DNA from: Nocardioides campestrisoli
GTDB taxonomy: Bacteria > Actinomycetota > Actinomycetes > Propionibacteriales > Nocardioidaceae
Length of the DNA stretch: 64,000 bases
Direction: 5' to 3'
NCBI RefSeq assembly: GCF_013624435.2
Contig: NZ_CP061768.1
Coordinates: 3,934,001-3,998,000 of the forward strand
Shown: positions 46,348 through 54,180 of the stretch, in pieces
Layout of the letters: the number at the start of each line of letters is the position of its first letter
Numbering within the stretch: the stretch's first letter is position 1
Translations under genes and position numbers: made by a program
Notes under the pieces: model-generated
What the model was told of the DNA's origin: nothing
The model's input: only the letters and a program-made list of their open reading frames with translations
Database searches by the model: none

Positions 46348-48795
46348 TCAGCGCAGGGCGGCGTACCAGGTGGCCGAGCGACGCCCGGCCAGCACGGCCT
46401 TCTCCCACCACACGCCGATCGCGAGCAGCAGGGCGCCGGTGCCGATCAGGGTGACCCAGCCGTCGACGTACCCGATCAGCGGGCCGCCCTGGGAGATCGC
46501 CACCATCAGCAGCACCACCCCGGCCACCGTCACCGGCGCCTTCCACCGACGCGCCAGCCCGGCCGCCAGGACCGCGACCGCGACCAGCGTCACCAGCAGC
46601 AGCCGCACCGCGTCGCCCTCGGCGATGGCCACCGAGGCGCTGGGCAGCAGCGCGGTGCTCAGTGCCGGGGCCATGGTGAGCAGCGTCGGCGTGCCGGGAG
46701 CGCGCCGGTGCTGCACCCACCCGAGTCCGGCGAGCAGCAGCGCCAGCGGCAGCGTGTAGGCCTCGACCAGGTCGACGCCGCTCTCCCGGAAGAGCACGCT
46801 GGTGCCGGCCGAGACCAGCACCGCGCCGGGGTAGCCGAACCCGAGCCGCCCGCGACTGCCGGCGTACGCCAGGGTGCAGACGCCGGTCACCACGAAGGCC
46901 GCCGAGGTCAGGTACGCCGACTCCTGGAGGCTGGCCAGGATCGCCACCACCCCGTAGATCGCGGCGAAGGCCACTGTCGCGGCGTCGACCAGGTCGAGCT
47001 CACCCGTCTCCGGCTGCGCCCGCAGGTAGCCGGCCCAGGCCAGGCTCGCGGCGGAGGCGACCAGCGCCACCGCGACCTGGACCACCGGAGCCGCGTCACG
47101 GCAGGCGGTGTAGAGCGTGGCCAGCAGTGCCATCTGGAGCACCACCTGCCAGGAGGCGACGCGCGTCACCACCGTGGCCCCGACGGCCGCCGCCAGCCAG
47201 GCCAGCGCCGGCAGCACCGGCAGCCACCAGGGCGAGGTCACCTGCCAGCCGGTGGCGGCGTCCATCGCGGCCAGCAGGTCGACGGCACCCTCGTCGGCCA
47301 GGAGGATCACCAGCGCGACCAGGACCGGCAGCACCAGCCAGCCGACCAGACCCGCGGCCGAGGGCCGCGGTGCCACCCGGGCCGTCCGGGGCGCGGAGCC
47401 TCGGGCGCGCAGCACGAGGTCGGCGACCACGGCGACCGCGACCACGAAGGCCAGACCCACCAGGAGCAGCCGGTGGGCGTCGACGACGAGGATCCCCAGC
47501 GCGGGCAGCGCGGCGACCACCGCGACGTCGGCCAGCCCGAACGGCTGGGCCGCGCGGCGCGCCGCCTGGGAGATCCGCGCGCCCGGCACCGCCAGGAGCC
47601 CCAGCAGCAGGGCGGGCACGGCTAGGAGCAGGAGCATCGCGGTGTAGCGCTCGAGCCCGGTGGAGCCCGGCGCGTAGCCGACCGCCGCACCGGTGCCGAC
47701 CGACGTCGCCAGGGCGAGCAGGGAGAGGACGGCCGGAGGCACCGCGGCCCACGACAGCCAGGCCACGCCCTGACGCCGCACCGGCGCCTCGGGGACGTCG
47801 AACCGGCGCGCCAGCGCCACCGCGACCGCACCCGCGACCGCCAGCACCAGGGCCAGGAAGGAGGCGCCCACGTCGCCGAGGTCGAACCCGTCGGCCAGCG
47901 CGAAGGTCAGGGCCACCGCAGCGACGCAGAACAGGGTCGAGGCGGCGGGCAGGTAGGTGAGCACCCGGCGCAGCGGCGCGCCGCGGTCCGGGTCGGCTCC
48001 GCCGCGCGGCACCACCCGGTCGAAACCGAGCAGCACCAGTCCGCCGACCAGTCCTGCCCCGGCCCAGTAGACGTCGCCCGGCAGGTTGTCCAGCCTCGCC
48101 AGACCGAGGGCTTGCGCCGCCCGCAGGTCCAGCACGAGCAGGCCGGTCGAGACGACGGCGAAGGTCTCCGCCGCCGCGGGCAGCGAGCGGGTCGTGGCCT
48201 GGGCGGTGGCGACCACCGCGAGGCCGGTCAGCGTCAGCATGATCACCGCCTGGCCGGCGACCCCGACCACGAGCCAGACCACGAGCAGGAAGAACGAGAC
48301 CCCGGAGAGCAGGAGCAGCGCCCCCAGGCCGAGCAGCACCTGCTGGCCCGAGAGGGAGCGAGCCGGGCGCCGGTAGGTCTCGGCCGGCCCCGGCCCGCCG
48401 GCCGGGAACGGGGCGAACGGGAACGGGGCGCCCTGGAGGGGGGCCGCTTGGTACGGGGCGCTCTGGGCCTGGGCGCCCTGGAACTGGGCTGCCGGCGCCT
48501 GGGCTGAAGACTGGGCTGGGGACTGGGCTGAAGACTGGGCTGAAGCCCGGGCCGGAGCACCCTGCGGGAGCAGCCCGGCAAGCAGCTGGTCGGCCTCGGC
48601 CCGGAGCCGACCCAGGTACTGGTCGGTCTCGGCGCGAACCCGGGCGATCTCCTGCTGCACCTGCCACAGCCGAGCCGCGTCCGGCCCGACCAGGCGCAGC
48701 CCGCAGGCGGAGCAGGCAGGCGCCCCGGGGACGAGCGGGGTCCCGCAGTGGGGGCAGGGCAGAGGCGGAGGCGGAGTAGGAGGCGCGGACGTCAC
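46348..48795 (-). CDS. Large polytopic membrane protein with N-terminal zinc ribbon (SCO7613-like)
   Basis: The 815-residue protein begins with a Pro-rich stretch and a zinc ribbon CPHCG-x10-CSACG, then a coiled coil (LWQVQQEIARVRAETDQYLGRLRAEADQLL). A low-complexity Ala/Gln/Ser/Pro region with SAQSP-type repeats follows (about 85-145). More than fifteen to twenty hydrophobic spans fill residues about 155-815. This layout matches uncharacterised actinobacterial membrane proteins of the SCO7613 type. Start candidates are TTG 48846, GTG 48813 and GTG 48795; the last is used because it places the zinc ribbon near the terminus. It may sense or traffic membrane components; no catalytic motif is visible. 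Confidence 0.75.
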   Translation of the reverse strand: MTSAPPTPPPPLPCPHCGTPLVPGAPACSACGLRLVGPDAARLWQVQQEIARVRAETDQYLGRLRAEADQLLAGLLPQGAPARASAQSSAQSPAQSSAQAPAAQFQGAQAQSAPYQAAPLQGAPFPFAPFPAGGPGPAETYRRPARSLSGQQVLLGLGALLLLSGVSFFLLVVWLVVGVAGQAVIMLTLTGLAVVATAQATTRSLPAAAETFAVVSTGLLVLDLRAAQALGLARLDNLPGDVYWAGAGLVGGLVLLGFDRVVPRGGADPDRGAPLRRVLTYLPAASTLFCVAAVALTFALADGFDLGDVGASFLALVLAVAGAVAVALARRFDVPEAPVRRQGVAWLSWAAVPPAVLSLLALATSVGTGAAVGYAPGSTGLERYTAMLLLLAVPALLLGLLAVPGARISQAARRAAQPFGLADVAVVAALPALGILVVDAHRLLLVGLAFVVAVAVVADLVLRARGSAPRTARVAPRPSAAGLVGWLVLPVLVALVILLADEGAVDLLAAMDAATGWQVTSPWWLPVLPALAWLAAAVGATVVTRVASWQVVLQMALLATLYTACRDAAPVVQVAVALVASAASLAWAGYLRAQPETGELDLVDAATVAFAAIYGVVAILASLQESAYLTSAAFVVTGVCTLAYAGSRGRLGFGYPGAVLVSAGTSVLFRESGVDLVEAYTLPLALLLAGLGWVQHRRAPGTPTLLTMAPALSTALLPSASVAIAEGDAVRLLLVTLVAVAVLAAGLARRWKAPVTVAGVVLLMVAISQGGPLIGYVDGWVTLIGTGALLLAIGVWWEKAVLAGRRSATWYAALR

Positions 48796-48858
48796 GGGGC
48801 CATCTTGGTGCACGGGTCGGGTCGACCCATGGGTGTGCGTACTCAACCCGCGCGCCGG

Positions 48859-49089
48859 TCAGGCGCTGAGCACCACCAGCACGTCGCCCTCCTGCACCAC
48901 GTCGCCCGGGGCCACCCGGACCTCGAGCACCCGGCCGCCGGTCTCGGACAGGACCGGGATCTCCATCTTCATCGACTCCAGGAGCACGACGGTGTCGCCG
49001 ACGGCGACCTCGTCACCGGGCGAGACCGCCACCTCCATCACCGCCGCCACCATCTCGGCGAGTACCTCGGTCGTGGTTTTCCGTGCCAT
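48859..49089 (-). CDS. Free-standing biotin/lipoyl carrier protein
   Basis: The 76-residue protein is one biotinyl domain with the attachment site ESMKMEIPV (Lys41) and the conserved turn SETGGRVLEVRVAPGDVVQEGDVLVVL. The MKM tripeptide favours biotin over lipoate. It should be the carrier of an acyl-CoA or related carboxylase, but no carboxylase or carboxyltransferase gene lies within the window. Both neighbours are membrane proteins on the same strand. Small single-domain carriers of this kind exist in actinobacteria as accessory subunits. The partner is unknown. Confidence 0.85.
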   Translation of the reverse strand: MARKTTTEVLAEMVAAVMEVAVSPGDEVAVGDTVVLLESMKMEIPVLSETGGRVLEVRVAPGDVVQEGDVLVVLSA

Positions 49090-49097
49090 GGCTACGG

Positions 49098-49103
49098 ACG
49101 TTA
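49098..49103 (-). promoter_or_regulatory. Predicted -10 element of the biotin carrier gene
   Basis: TAACGT on the minus strand ends 8 nt before the ATG at 49089, next to the hairpin that ends the upstream gene. Confidence 0.4.
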
Positions 49104-49105
49104 GG

Positions 49106-49129
49106 GGTTACCGGGAAGTACCCGTAACC
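49106..49129 (-). terminator. Hairpin after the 458-residue membrane protein gene
   Basis: GGTTACCGGG and CCCGTAACC pair with one bulged base around AAGTA. It lies 30 nt beyond the stop of the gene at 49159 and just before the biotin-carrier promoter. Confidence 0.5.
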
Positions 49130-49158
49130 GGCGCGACCCGACGCCCCCGGCGCACCCG

Positions 49159-50535
49159 TCAGAGGGAGCTGAACCGGCTCGGCTCCGGCCGCACCGCGTG
49201 CTCGGCCTCGACCGCCCGGGCCCGCCGGCCGCGCTGCCCGGTCAGGCGCAGGTCGAGCCGGATCACGCCGTAGCCGACGAGCAGGCCAAGCCCGACGCCG
49301 TACACCTGCTGGAGGCCCGCCTCGACGTACGAGGTGTCCCAGTTGACCAGCGTCTGCGCCACCGGCAGCGTCGCGGCCGCGCCGAAGGCGCAGACCCACC
49401 AGCCCTGGCGCCGGCGGGCGCGCATGTGCACGCCCCAGGCCAGCGCGGGCACGCCGAGCAGGGTCATGATCGGGTTCGGGAAGGCACCCAGGTGGTCCCG
49501 GCTCCAGTCCACCGCCGCGTTGGTCGGGTCGACCACCTGCTCGACGCCGTACCGGCGCAGCATCTCCGCGTAGAGCAGGCTCCCGGCCAGCAGGACCGTG
49601 CCGACCAGGAGGGTCACCCGGCCGCGGGTGCCGAGGCCGTGCAGGCCCGCACCGAAGCGCCAGACCAGGCTGAAGATGAAGGCGAAGCCGAGCGCCAGGG
49701 TGATGTACTCGAAGCGCACCGTGCTGGCCACCGGCTCGAAGCCCACGGTGGCGAACGCGCCCACCGAGGCCACCGCGGTGGCGATCACGACCTCGCGGAC
49801 CACGCCGACGAAGGTCCGGGCCGGCACGGTCAGCACCACCGCGAGCACGCCGCTGACCACACAGGTCATCACCGCGGCCCCGCTGCGCAGGACGTCGCCG
49901 CCCTCCGCCACCGTGATCACCCCGATCGCCAGCGCCAGCACGGTGAAGACGACCTGGCGGCCACCGGTGCGGGCCATCAGTGCCCAGGTGTACGTCGTGA
50001 GCACCGCGACCGCACCCGCCCCGTCGAGCCAGCCCGGACCGATGTGCAGCGCGGCCAGCGCCAGGGCGACGCAGCCGGCGAGCAGCACGACGGCGGCACC
50101 GCCGAGCACCCGCCACGAGCGCCCGAGCGGCGGGCCCACCGGCTGCTGCACGGACTCCGGCACCGGGAGCAGCGGGGCGTCCACCACCTCCGGCGGCGCC
50201 GGCTCGTCGGTCAGGGGGAAGTCCGCTCCGCCGACACCGTCGAGGCCCGCAACGTCCAGCACGTCGGCCCGGGGACCGGGGTCTTCCGGGGGCGGGCTGG
50301 TGACCAGGGGCACCTCGACCGCGCCGATCACCTCGGGCACCTCGTAGGGGGCCGCCACCGAGTCGACCGGGTCGACGAACGGAGCGGTCGAGGCGGACGC
50401 CTCCTCCGCGCCGCGGCGAGGCTTGCGGTCCGCGACCCGCTTGCCGTTCGGCTGCCCACCGCCACGGGTCACCCGGACCTTGGCCCAGCGAGACTCCTTG
50501 GGCGCGGCACGACGACCTGGGCGTGGGGAAGACAC
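49159..50535 (-). CDS. Hypothetical polytopic membrane protein
   Basis: The 458-residue protein has a basic N-terminus (RPGRRAAPKESRWAKVRVTRGGGQPNGKR), an acidic Pro/Val-rich cytoplasmic region to about residue 125, then about ten hydrophobic segments from VLGGAAVVLLAGCVALALAAL to LGLLVGYGVIRLDLRL. A soluble loop near residues 310-345 (EMLRRYGVEQVVDPTNAAVDWSRDHLG) lies between spans. Repeated VITVAEGGDVL-like motifs are absent and no transporter signature is present. TAACCT lies 7 nt before the GTG start, so it is a probable leaderless gene. Its promoter overlaps the stop of the nitrilase gene. Confidence 0.7.
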   Translation of the reverse strand: MSSPRPGRRAAPKESRWAKVRVTRGGGQPNGKRVADRKPRRGAEEASASTAPFVDPVDSVAAPYEVPEVIGAVEVPLVTSPPPEDPGPRADVLDVAGLDGVGGADFPLTDEPAPPEVVDAPLLPVPESVQQPVGPPLGRSWRVLGGAAVVLLAGCVALALAALHIGPGWLDGAGAVAVLTTYTWALMARTGGRQVVFTVLALAIGVITVAEGGDVLRSGAAVMTCVVSGVLAVVLTVPARTFVGVVREVVIATAVASVGAFATVGFEPVASTVRFEYITLALGFAFIFSLVWRFGAGLHGLGTRGRVTLLVGTVLLAGSLLYAEMLRRYGVEQVVDPTNAAVDWSRDHLGAFPNPIMTLLGVPALAWGVHMRARRRQGWWVCAFGAAATLPVAQTLVNWDTSYVEAGLQQVYGVGLGLLVGYGVIRLDLRLTGQRGRRARAVEAEHAVRPEPSRFSSL

Positions 50536-50542
50536 GCTCCCG

Positions 50543-50548
50543 AGGTTA
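50543..50548 (-). promoter_or_regulatory. Predicted -10 element of the polytopic membrane protein gene
   Basis: TAACCT on the minus strand ends 7 nt before the GTG at 50535 and shares bases with the TAA stop of the upstream nitrilase gene. Confidence 0.5.
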
Positions 50549-51313
50549 CCTGCGGCGGTTGGCCAGCGACGGGTTGATCCGTCGAGCGGCCTCCAGGTCC
50601 TCCCGGGTCAGCACGGCCTGCACCCGCCCGGGGTGCGGACCGGTCTGGACCAGCACGTCGCCCAGCGGCGAGAACGCGCTGGAGTAGCCGGTGTACCGCG
50701 GCCCCGGCTGGCCGACCCCGACCACGTGCACGGTGTTCTCGATCGCCCGGGCCCGCAGCAGAGTGAGCCAGTGGTCGACCTTCCGCTCGCCGGCCACCCA
50801 CGCGGCCGGCACCACCAGCACCTCCGCCCCGGCGAGCACCAGGTCCCGGGCCAGCTCGGGGAACCGGAGGTCGTAGCAGGTCATCAGCCCCACCTGGAAG
50901 CCTCCGACCTCGACCACGACCGGGCTCCACCCGCCCGCGCTGAGCCGGTCGGACTCGCGGTAGCCGAAGGAGTCGTAGAGGTGGATCTTGTCGTAGCTCG
51001 CCTCGGCCGCTCCGCGCACCACCAGGGTGTTGAGCGGCCGCTGCGGGTCCTCGCCGGTGCGGAACATCCCGGCGACCACGGTGGTCCCGCGCTGCTCGGC
51101 CACCTGGGTGAGGGCCGTGGCGAACGGCCCGTCCAACGGCTCGGCGTACGGCGCGACGTCGGAGCCCGGCGAGCCGAAGTCGCGGGCGAAGGCCTCGGGC
51201 AGCACGACCAGGTCGCTGCCCTCGGGGACCAGCTCGGCGAGCCGGATCCGGTTCGTCTCCGGGTCCAGGTCGGAGGCCTCCTGGACGAGCGTCACGCGCA
51301 GCTGATCGGCCAT
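50546..51313 (-). CDS. Carbon-nitrogen hydrolase (nitrilase superfamily)
   Basis: The 255-residue enzyme carries the catalytic triad of the superfamily: Glu in LVVLPEAFARDF, Lys in ASYDKIHLYDSFGYRES and Cys in GLMTCYDLRFPELARDLVLAGAE. The wording is close to the Nit1/Nit2 branch, which includes deaminated-glutathione amidase and omega-amidase. RAIENTVHVVGVGQPG and SSAFSPLGDVL follow as usual. The start at 51313 is chosen because CAGGCT lies 6 nt upstream and the longer frame reads through the divergent gene. It is divergent from the MobA-like gene by 25 bp. The amide or nitrile substrate is not defined. Confidence 0.88.
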   Translation of the reverse strand: MADQLRVTLVQEASDLDPETNRIRLAELVPEGSDLVVLPEAFARDFGSPGSDVAPYAEPLDGPFATALTQVAEQRGTTVVAGMFRTGEDPQRPLNTLVVRGAAEASYDKIHLYDSFGYRESDRLSAGGWSPVVVEVGGFQVGLMTCYDLRFPELARDLVLAGAEVLVVPAAWVAGERKVDHWLTLLRARAIENTVHVVGVGQPGPRYTGYSSAFSPLGDVLVQTGPHPGRVQAVLTREDLEAARRINPSLANRRR

Positions 51314-51319
51314 GGCCCC

Positions 51320-51325
51320 AGCCTG
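51320..51325 (-). promoter_or_regulatory. Predicted -10 element of the nitrilase gene
   Basis: CAGGCT on the minus strand ends 6 nt before the ATG at 51313. It is one base from the divergent -10 at 51327. Confidence 0.35.
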
Positions 51326-51326
51326 A

Positions 51327-51332
51327 CAGACT
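51327..51332 (+). promoter_or_regulatory. Predicted -10 element of the MobA-like gene
   Basis: CAGACT ends 6 nt before the ATG at 51339. With the opposing hexamer at 51320 it forms back-to-back promoters. Confidence 0.4.
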
Positions 51333-51338
51333 GCCGCC

Positions 51339-52037
51339 ATGAGCCCAGCCTCCGAGCCCGCGCCGCCGCTGATCGGGGTGGTGCTGGCCGGCGGCGCCGG
51401 GCGACGGCTCGGCGGCGTGGACAAGGGGGCCCTGCGGCTCGGGGACCACTCGCTGCTCGACCACGCGGTCGCCGCTCTGGACCGGGCCGGGACCGTGGTG
51501 GTCGTCGGGCCCGAGGCCCGCACCCGGCGACCCGTGCGCTTCACTCGGGAGGAGCCGCCCGGCGGCGGCCCCGTCGCGGGCCTGCTCGCCGGCCTGCTCG
51601 CCGGGCTCGACGAGCTCGCTCGACCGCCCGGTGAAGGAGCCCGGGCCGCCTGGCTGGCCGTGCTCGCCGTGGACATGCCCTGGGTCACCGCCGCGACCTT
51701 CGACCGGCTGCTCGCCGCCGCGGCCGGCCGCGACGGCGCGTTCCTGCACGGGGACGGAGGTCGCCGCCAGCTGTGCGGCGTGCTCGCCCTGCCCCGGCTG
51801 CTCCCGGCCGCCCAGGAGATCGGCTCCGGGCACGGGGTCGCGGTACGCCGGCTCCTCGACCCGCTGGACCTCGCGGCGGTCCCGGCCCGGGGCTCCGAGG
51901 CGCGCGACGTGGACACCTGGGCGGACCTCCCGGGTGGTGGACAGCCCCCCGGACAGACTGGCGCGCAGGCTGGTGCGGCGGCCAGGGAGTGGGACGGGGA
52001 GAGGAACGGGAAGAGGGACTTGCACGACCCCTCCTGA
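51339..52037 (+). CDS. Molybdenum cofactor guanylyltransferase-like NTP transferase (MobA family)
   Basis: The 232-residue protein has the MobA nucleotide-binding loop VVLAGGAGRRLGGVDKGAL (Lys29), REEPPGGGPVAGLLAG, and LAVLAVDMPWVTAATFDRLL with the metal-binding Asp. The C-terminal GSEARDVDTWADL fits the MobA end. Members attach GMP to molybdopterin; some homologues act on other NTP substrates. The last 35 residues are a Gly/Gln/Arg-rich tail not seen in classical MobA. A DUF6457 gene, a frequent MobA neighbour, follows immediately, supporting the molybdenum-cofactor assignment. No molybdoenzyme is in the window. Confidence 0.8.
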   Translation: MSPASEPAPPLIGVVLAGGAGRRLGGVDKGALRLGDHSLLDHAVAALDRAGTVVVVGPEARTRRPVRFTREEPPGGGPVAGLLAGLLAGLDELARPPGEGARAAWLAVLAVDMPWVTAATFDRLLAAAAGRDGAFLHGDGGRRQLCGVLALPRLLPAAQEIGSGHGVAVRRLLDPLDLAAVPARGSEARDVDTWADLPGGGQPPGQTGAQAGAAAREWDGERNGKRDLHDPS

Positions 52038-52055
52038 GTGGCTCACCCTGGCTCG

Positions 52056-52379
52056 GTGAACCTCCACGACTGGATCGACGAGCTGTGCGACGTCCTCGAC
52101 CTGGAGCTCGAGGTGGACGAGGGACTCGTGCTCGACCTGGCCCGCGACGTCGCCCACAACGTGGCGCGTCCGGCGGCGCCGTTGAGCACCTTCGTGCTCG
52201 GCTACGCGGCCGGGGCGGCGGGCGCCGACCCCGAGGCGGTGGAGCGGTTGGCCGCCCGGGCGCAGACGCTCGCACTGGGCTGGGACAAGCCGGCCGACGA
52301 GCCGGCGGTCGAGGACGTCGAGGTGCCGGTGCCGGACACCAGCACCCTGGAGCTGCCCGAGGACGAGCTGGAGGACTGA
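52056..52379 (+). CDS. DUF6457 domain-containing protein
   Basis: The 107-residue protein begins MNLHDWIDELCDVLDLELEVDEGLVLDLARDVAHNVARPAAPLSTFVLGYAAG and continues as a helical bundle, then an acidic Val/Pro-rich tail. It fits the small actinobacterial family often found next to or fused with MobA and thought to assist molybdenum-cofactor transfer; its exact role is unknown. GTG 52056 is used; a GTG at 52038 immediately after the MobA stop would add six residues and would be translationally coupled. Confidence 0.75.
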   Translation: MNLHDWIDELCDVLDLELEVDEGLVLDLARDVAHNVARPAAPLSTFVLGYAAGAAGADPEAVERLAARAQTLALGWDKPADEPAVEDVEVPVPDTSTLELPEDELED

Positions 52380-52393
52380 CGAGGGTCCCGGTC

Positions 52394-52399
52394 TAGTCT
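52394..52399 (+). promoter_or_regulatory. Predicted -10 element of leaderless quinone oxidoreductase gene
   Basis: TAGTCT ends 7 nt before the ATG at 52407 and 15 nt after the DUF6457 stop. Confidence 0.55.
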
Positions 52400-52406
52400 G
52401 GCCGCC

Positions 52407-53387
52407 ATGCGCGCCGTCGACATCACCGAGCCCGGAGGCCCCGAGGTCCTCACCGTCACCGACCAGCCCGCACCTGAGCCCGGTCCGGGCGAGGTGCTGC
52501 TCGACGTGGTCGCCACCGCGGTCAACAAGGCCGACACCCTGCAGCGCCGCGGCCTCTACCCCGTGCCCGCGGGCTCCTCCCCCATCCTGGGCCTGGAGTG
52601 CAGCGGCCGGGTGGCCGCGCTGGGCGAGGGCGTCACCGACTGGGCGGTCGGCGACGAGGCCTGCGCCCTGCTGGTCGGCGGCGGGTACGCCGAGCAGGTC
52701 GCCGTCCCGGTCGGCCAGCTGATGCCGGTCCCCGAGGGCGTCGACCTGGTCACCGCCGCCGCGCTGCCCGAGGTGGCCTGCACGGTCTGGTCCAACGTCT
52801 TCATGGTCGCCGGCCTGGAGGCCGGGGAGACGTTCCTGGTGCACGGAGGCGGCGGCGGGATCGGCACCTTCGCCATCCAGCTGGCCTCCGCGCTGGGCGC
52901 CAAGGTGGTCACCACCGCCGGCTCGTCGGAGAAGCTCGCCCTCTGCGCCGAGCTGGGCGCCGACGTGACGGTGAACTACCGCGAGGAGGACTTCGTCGAG
53001 GTCGTCCGCAGCGCCACGGACGGCAAGGGCGCGGACGTCGTCCTGGACAACATGGGCGCCAAGTACCTGTCCCGCAACGTCGACGCCCTGGCCTTCGACG
53101 GCCGCCTGGTGATCATCGGCATGCAGGGCGGCACCAAGGCCGAGCTCGACATCAACACCCTGCTGCGCAAGCGGGGCGCGGTGATCGCCACCGCGCTGCG
53201 GGGGCGTCCGGCCGAGCAGAAGGCGGCGATCTGCCGCGAGGTGGTCGAGCACGTCTGGCCCCTGGTCGCCGCCGGCCAGGTGAAGCCGGTCGTGCACACC
53301 ACGCTCCCGCTCGACCAGGCCGCCGAGGCGCACAGGCTGATGGACGACAGCGCCCACAGCGGCAAGATCCTGCTCACCGTCCGCTGA
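52407..53387 (+). CDS. NAD(P)H-dependent quinone oxidoreductase (PIG3/QOR type)
   Basis: The 326-residue MDR-superfamily enzyme lacks the catalytic zinc ligands of alcohol dehydrogenases. The N-terminal GroES-like domain has NKADTLQRRGLYPVPAGSSPILGLECSGRV, the Rossmann domain LVHGGGGGIGTFAIQLASALGAKVVTT, and a later segment VNYREEDFVEVVRSATDGKGADVVLDNMG. These match the PIG3 group that reduces quinones with NADPH. The C-terminus DQAAEAHRLMDDSAHSGKILLTV is typical. A tandem repeat and a terminator follow, so it ends a transcription unit. Confidence 0.9.
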   Translation: MRAVDITEPGGPEVLTVTDQPAPEPGPGEVLLDVVATAVNKADTLQRRGLYPVPAGSSPILGLECSGRVAALGEGVTDWAVGDEACALLVGGGYAEQVAVPVGQLMPVPEGVDLVTAAALPEVACTVWSNVFMVAGLEAGETFLVHGGGGGIGTFAIQLASALGAKVVTTAGSSEKLALCAELGADVTVNYREEDFVEVVRSATDGKGADVVLDNMGAKYLSRNVDALAFDGRLVIIGMQGGTKAELDINTLLRKRGAVIATALRGRPAEQKAAICREVVEHVWPLVAAGQVKPVVHTTLPLDQAAEAHRLMDDSAHSGKILLTVR

Positions 53388-53438
53388 CGCTGCGCTGACT
53401 TCCAGGCTGACTTCTGCGCTGACGCTGCGCTGACTTCC
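53382..53438 (+). repeat. 22-bp direct repeat spanning the oxidoreductase stop codon
   Basis: An identical 22-bp unit occurs at 53382-53403 and 53417-53438, 35 bp apart, with a partial copy (GGCTGACTTC) between. The first copy includes the TGA stop, so the repeat arose by duplication of the gene's 3' end. Confidence 0.75.
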
Positions 53439-53447
53439 GGGCCGCCG

Positions 53448-53469
53448 GCCCGGGTCCTCGGACCCGGGC
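53448..53469. terminator. Perfect hairpin between the oxidoreductase and bpa genes
   Basis: GCCCGGGTCC-TC-GGACCCGGGC forms a 10-bp stem. It precedes the bpa -10 hexamer by 20 bp and probably ends the upstream transcript. Confidence 0.65.
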
Positions 53470-53489
53470 TGGGCTCACCGGTGAGGACC

Positions 53490-53495
53490 TAGAGT
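53490..53495 (+). promoter_or_regulatory. Predicted -10 element of leaderless bpa
   Basis: TAGAGT ends 7 nt before the ATG at 53503. Confidence 0.55.
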
Positions 53496-53502
53496 GGAAC
53501 CC

Positions 53503-54180
53503 ATGACTCAGAGCCCCGCCCCCTCCTCCGGCACCCCTGACGGCAGCTCCGGCGCCCCGGCGTCGGAGGAGCACGTGCTGGTGATCGGACCCGACGGCCA
53601 GCCCGTCGGGACGGTGCCGGCCGCGGTCGTCGCCCAGGCCGTCGAGGCGGCCGAGGGCGCCGAGACCGGCGCGGCCGGCGAGGCGGAGGACGCCGACGGG
53701 CACCGCAGCATCACCGAGCTCGTGGAGCAGCCCGCCAAGGTGATGCGGATCGGCAGCATGATCCGCCAGCTGCTGGACGAGGTGAAGTCCGCGCCTCTGG
53801 ACGAGGCGAGCCGCGCCCGGCTCAAGGAGATCCACCACGCCTCGATCAAGGAGCTCGAGTCCGGTCTCGCGCCCGAGCTGATCGAGGAGCTGGAGCGGAT
53901 CGCCCTGCCCTTCACCGAGAACGAGACCCCCTCGGAGAGCGAGCTGCGGATCGCCCAGGCCCAGCTCGTCGGCTGGCTCGAGGGGCTCTTCCACGGCATC
54001 CAGACCGCGATCTACGCCCAGCAGATGGCCAGCCGGGCCCAGCTGGAGCAGATGCGTCGTGCCCTGCCCGCGGGCGTCCAGGCCCCCGGCGTACCCGGCC
54101 AGCCCGGCCCGGGCGGTCAGTTCGGCGCCGAGGCGCCGCAGGAGCACGGGACGCCCAGCACGGGCGGCATGTACCTCTGA
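53503..54180 (+). CDS. bpa: Bacterial proteasome activator Bpa (PafE)
   Basis: The 225-residue protein belongs to the Bpa/PafE family, which forms ATP-independent dodecameric rings on the 20S proteasome. The helical core (about 70-185) is clear: RSITELVEQPAKVMRIGSMIRQLLDEVKSAPLDEASRARLKEIHHASIKELESGLAPELIEELERI, then WLEGLFHGIQTAIYAQQMASRAQLEQMRR. N- and C-terminal flanks are disordered. The chain ends GGMYL; mycobacterial PafE ends GQYL, and this terminal tyrosine-leucine docks in the proteasome alpha-ring. ATG 53503 fits TAGAGT 7 nt upstream. Its presence predicts prcA/prcB elsewhere in the genome. Confidence 0.92.
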   Translation: MTQSPAPSSGTPDGSSGAPASEEHVLVIGPDGQPVGTVPAAVVAQAVEAAEGAETGAAGEAEDADGHRSITELVEQPAKVMRIGSMIRQLLDEVKSAPLDEASRARLKEIHHASIKELESGLAPELIEELERIALPFTENETPSESELRIAQAQLVGWLEGLFHGIQTAIYAQQMASRAQLEQMRRALPAGVQAPGVPGQPGPGGQFGAEAPQEHGTPSTGGMYL

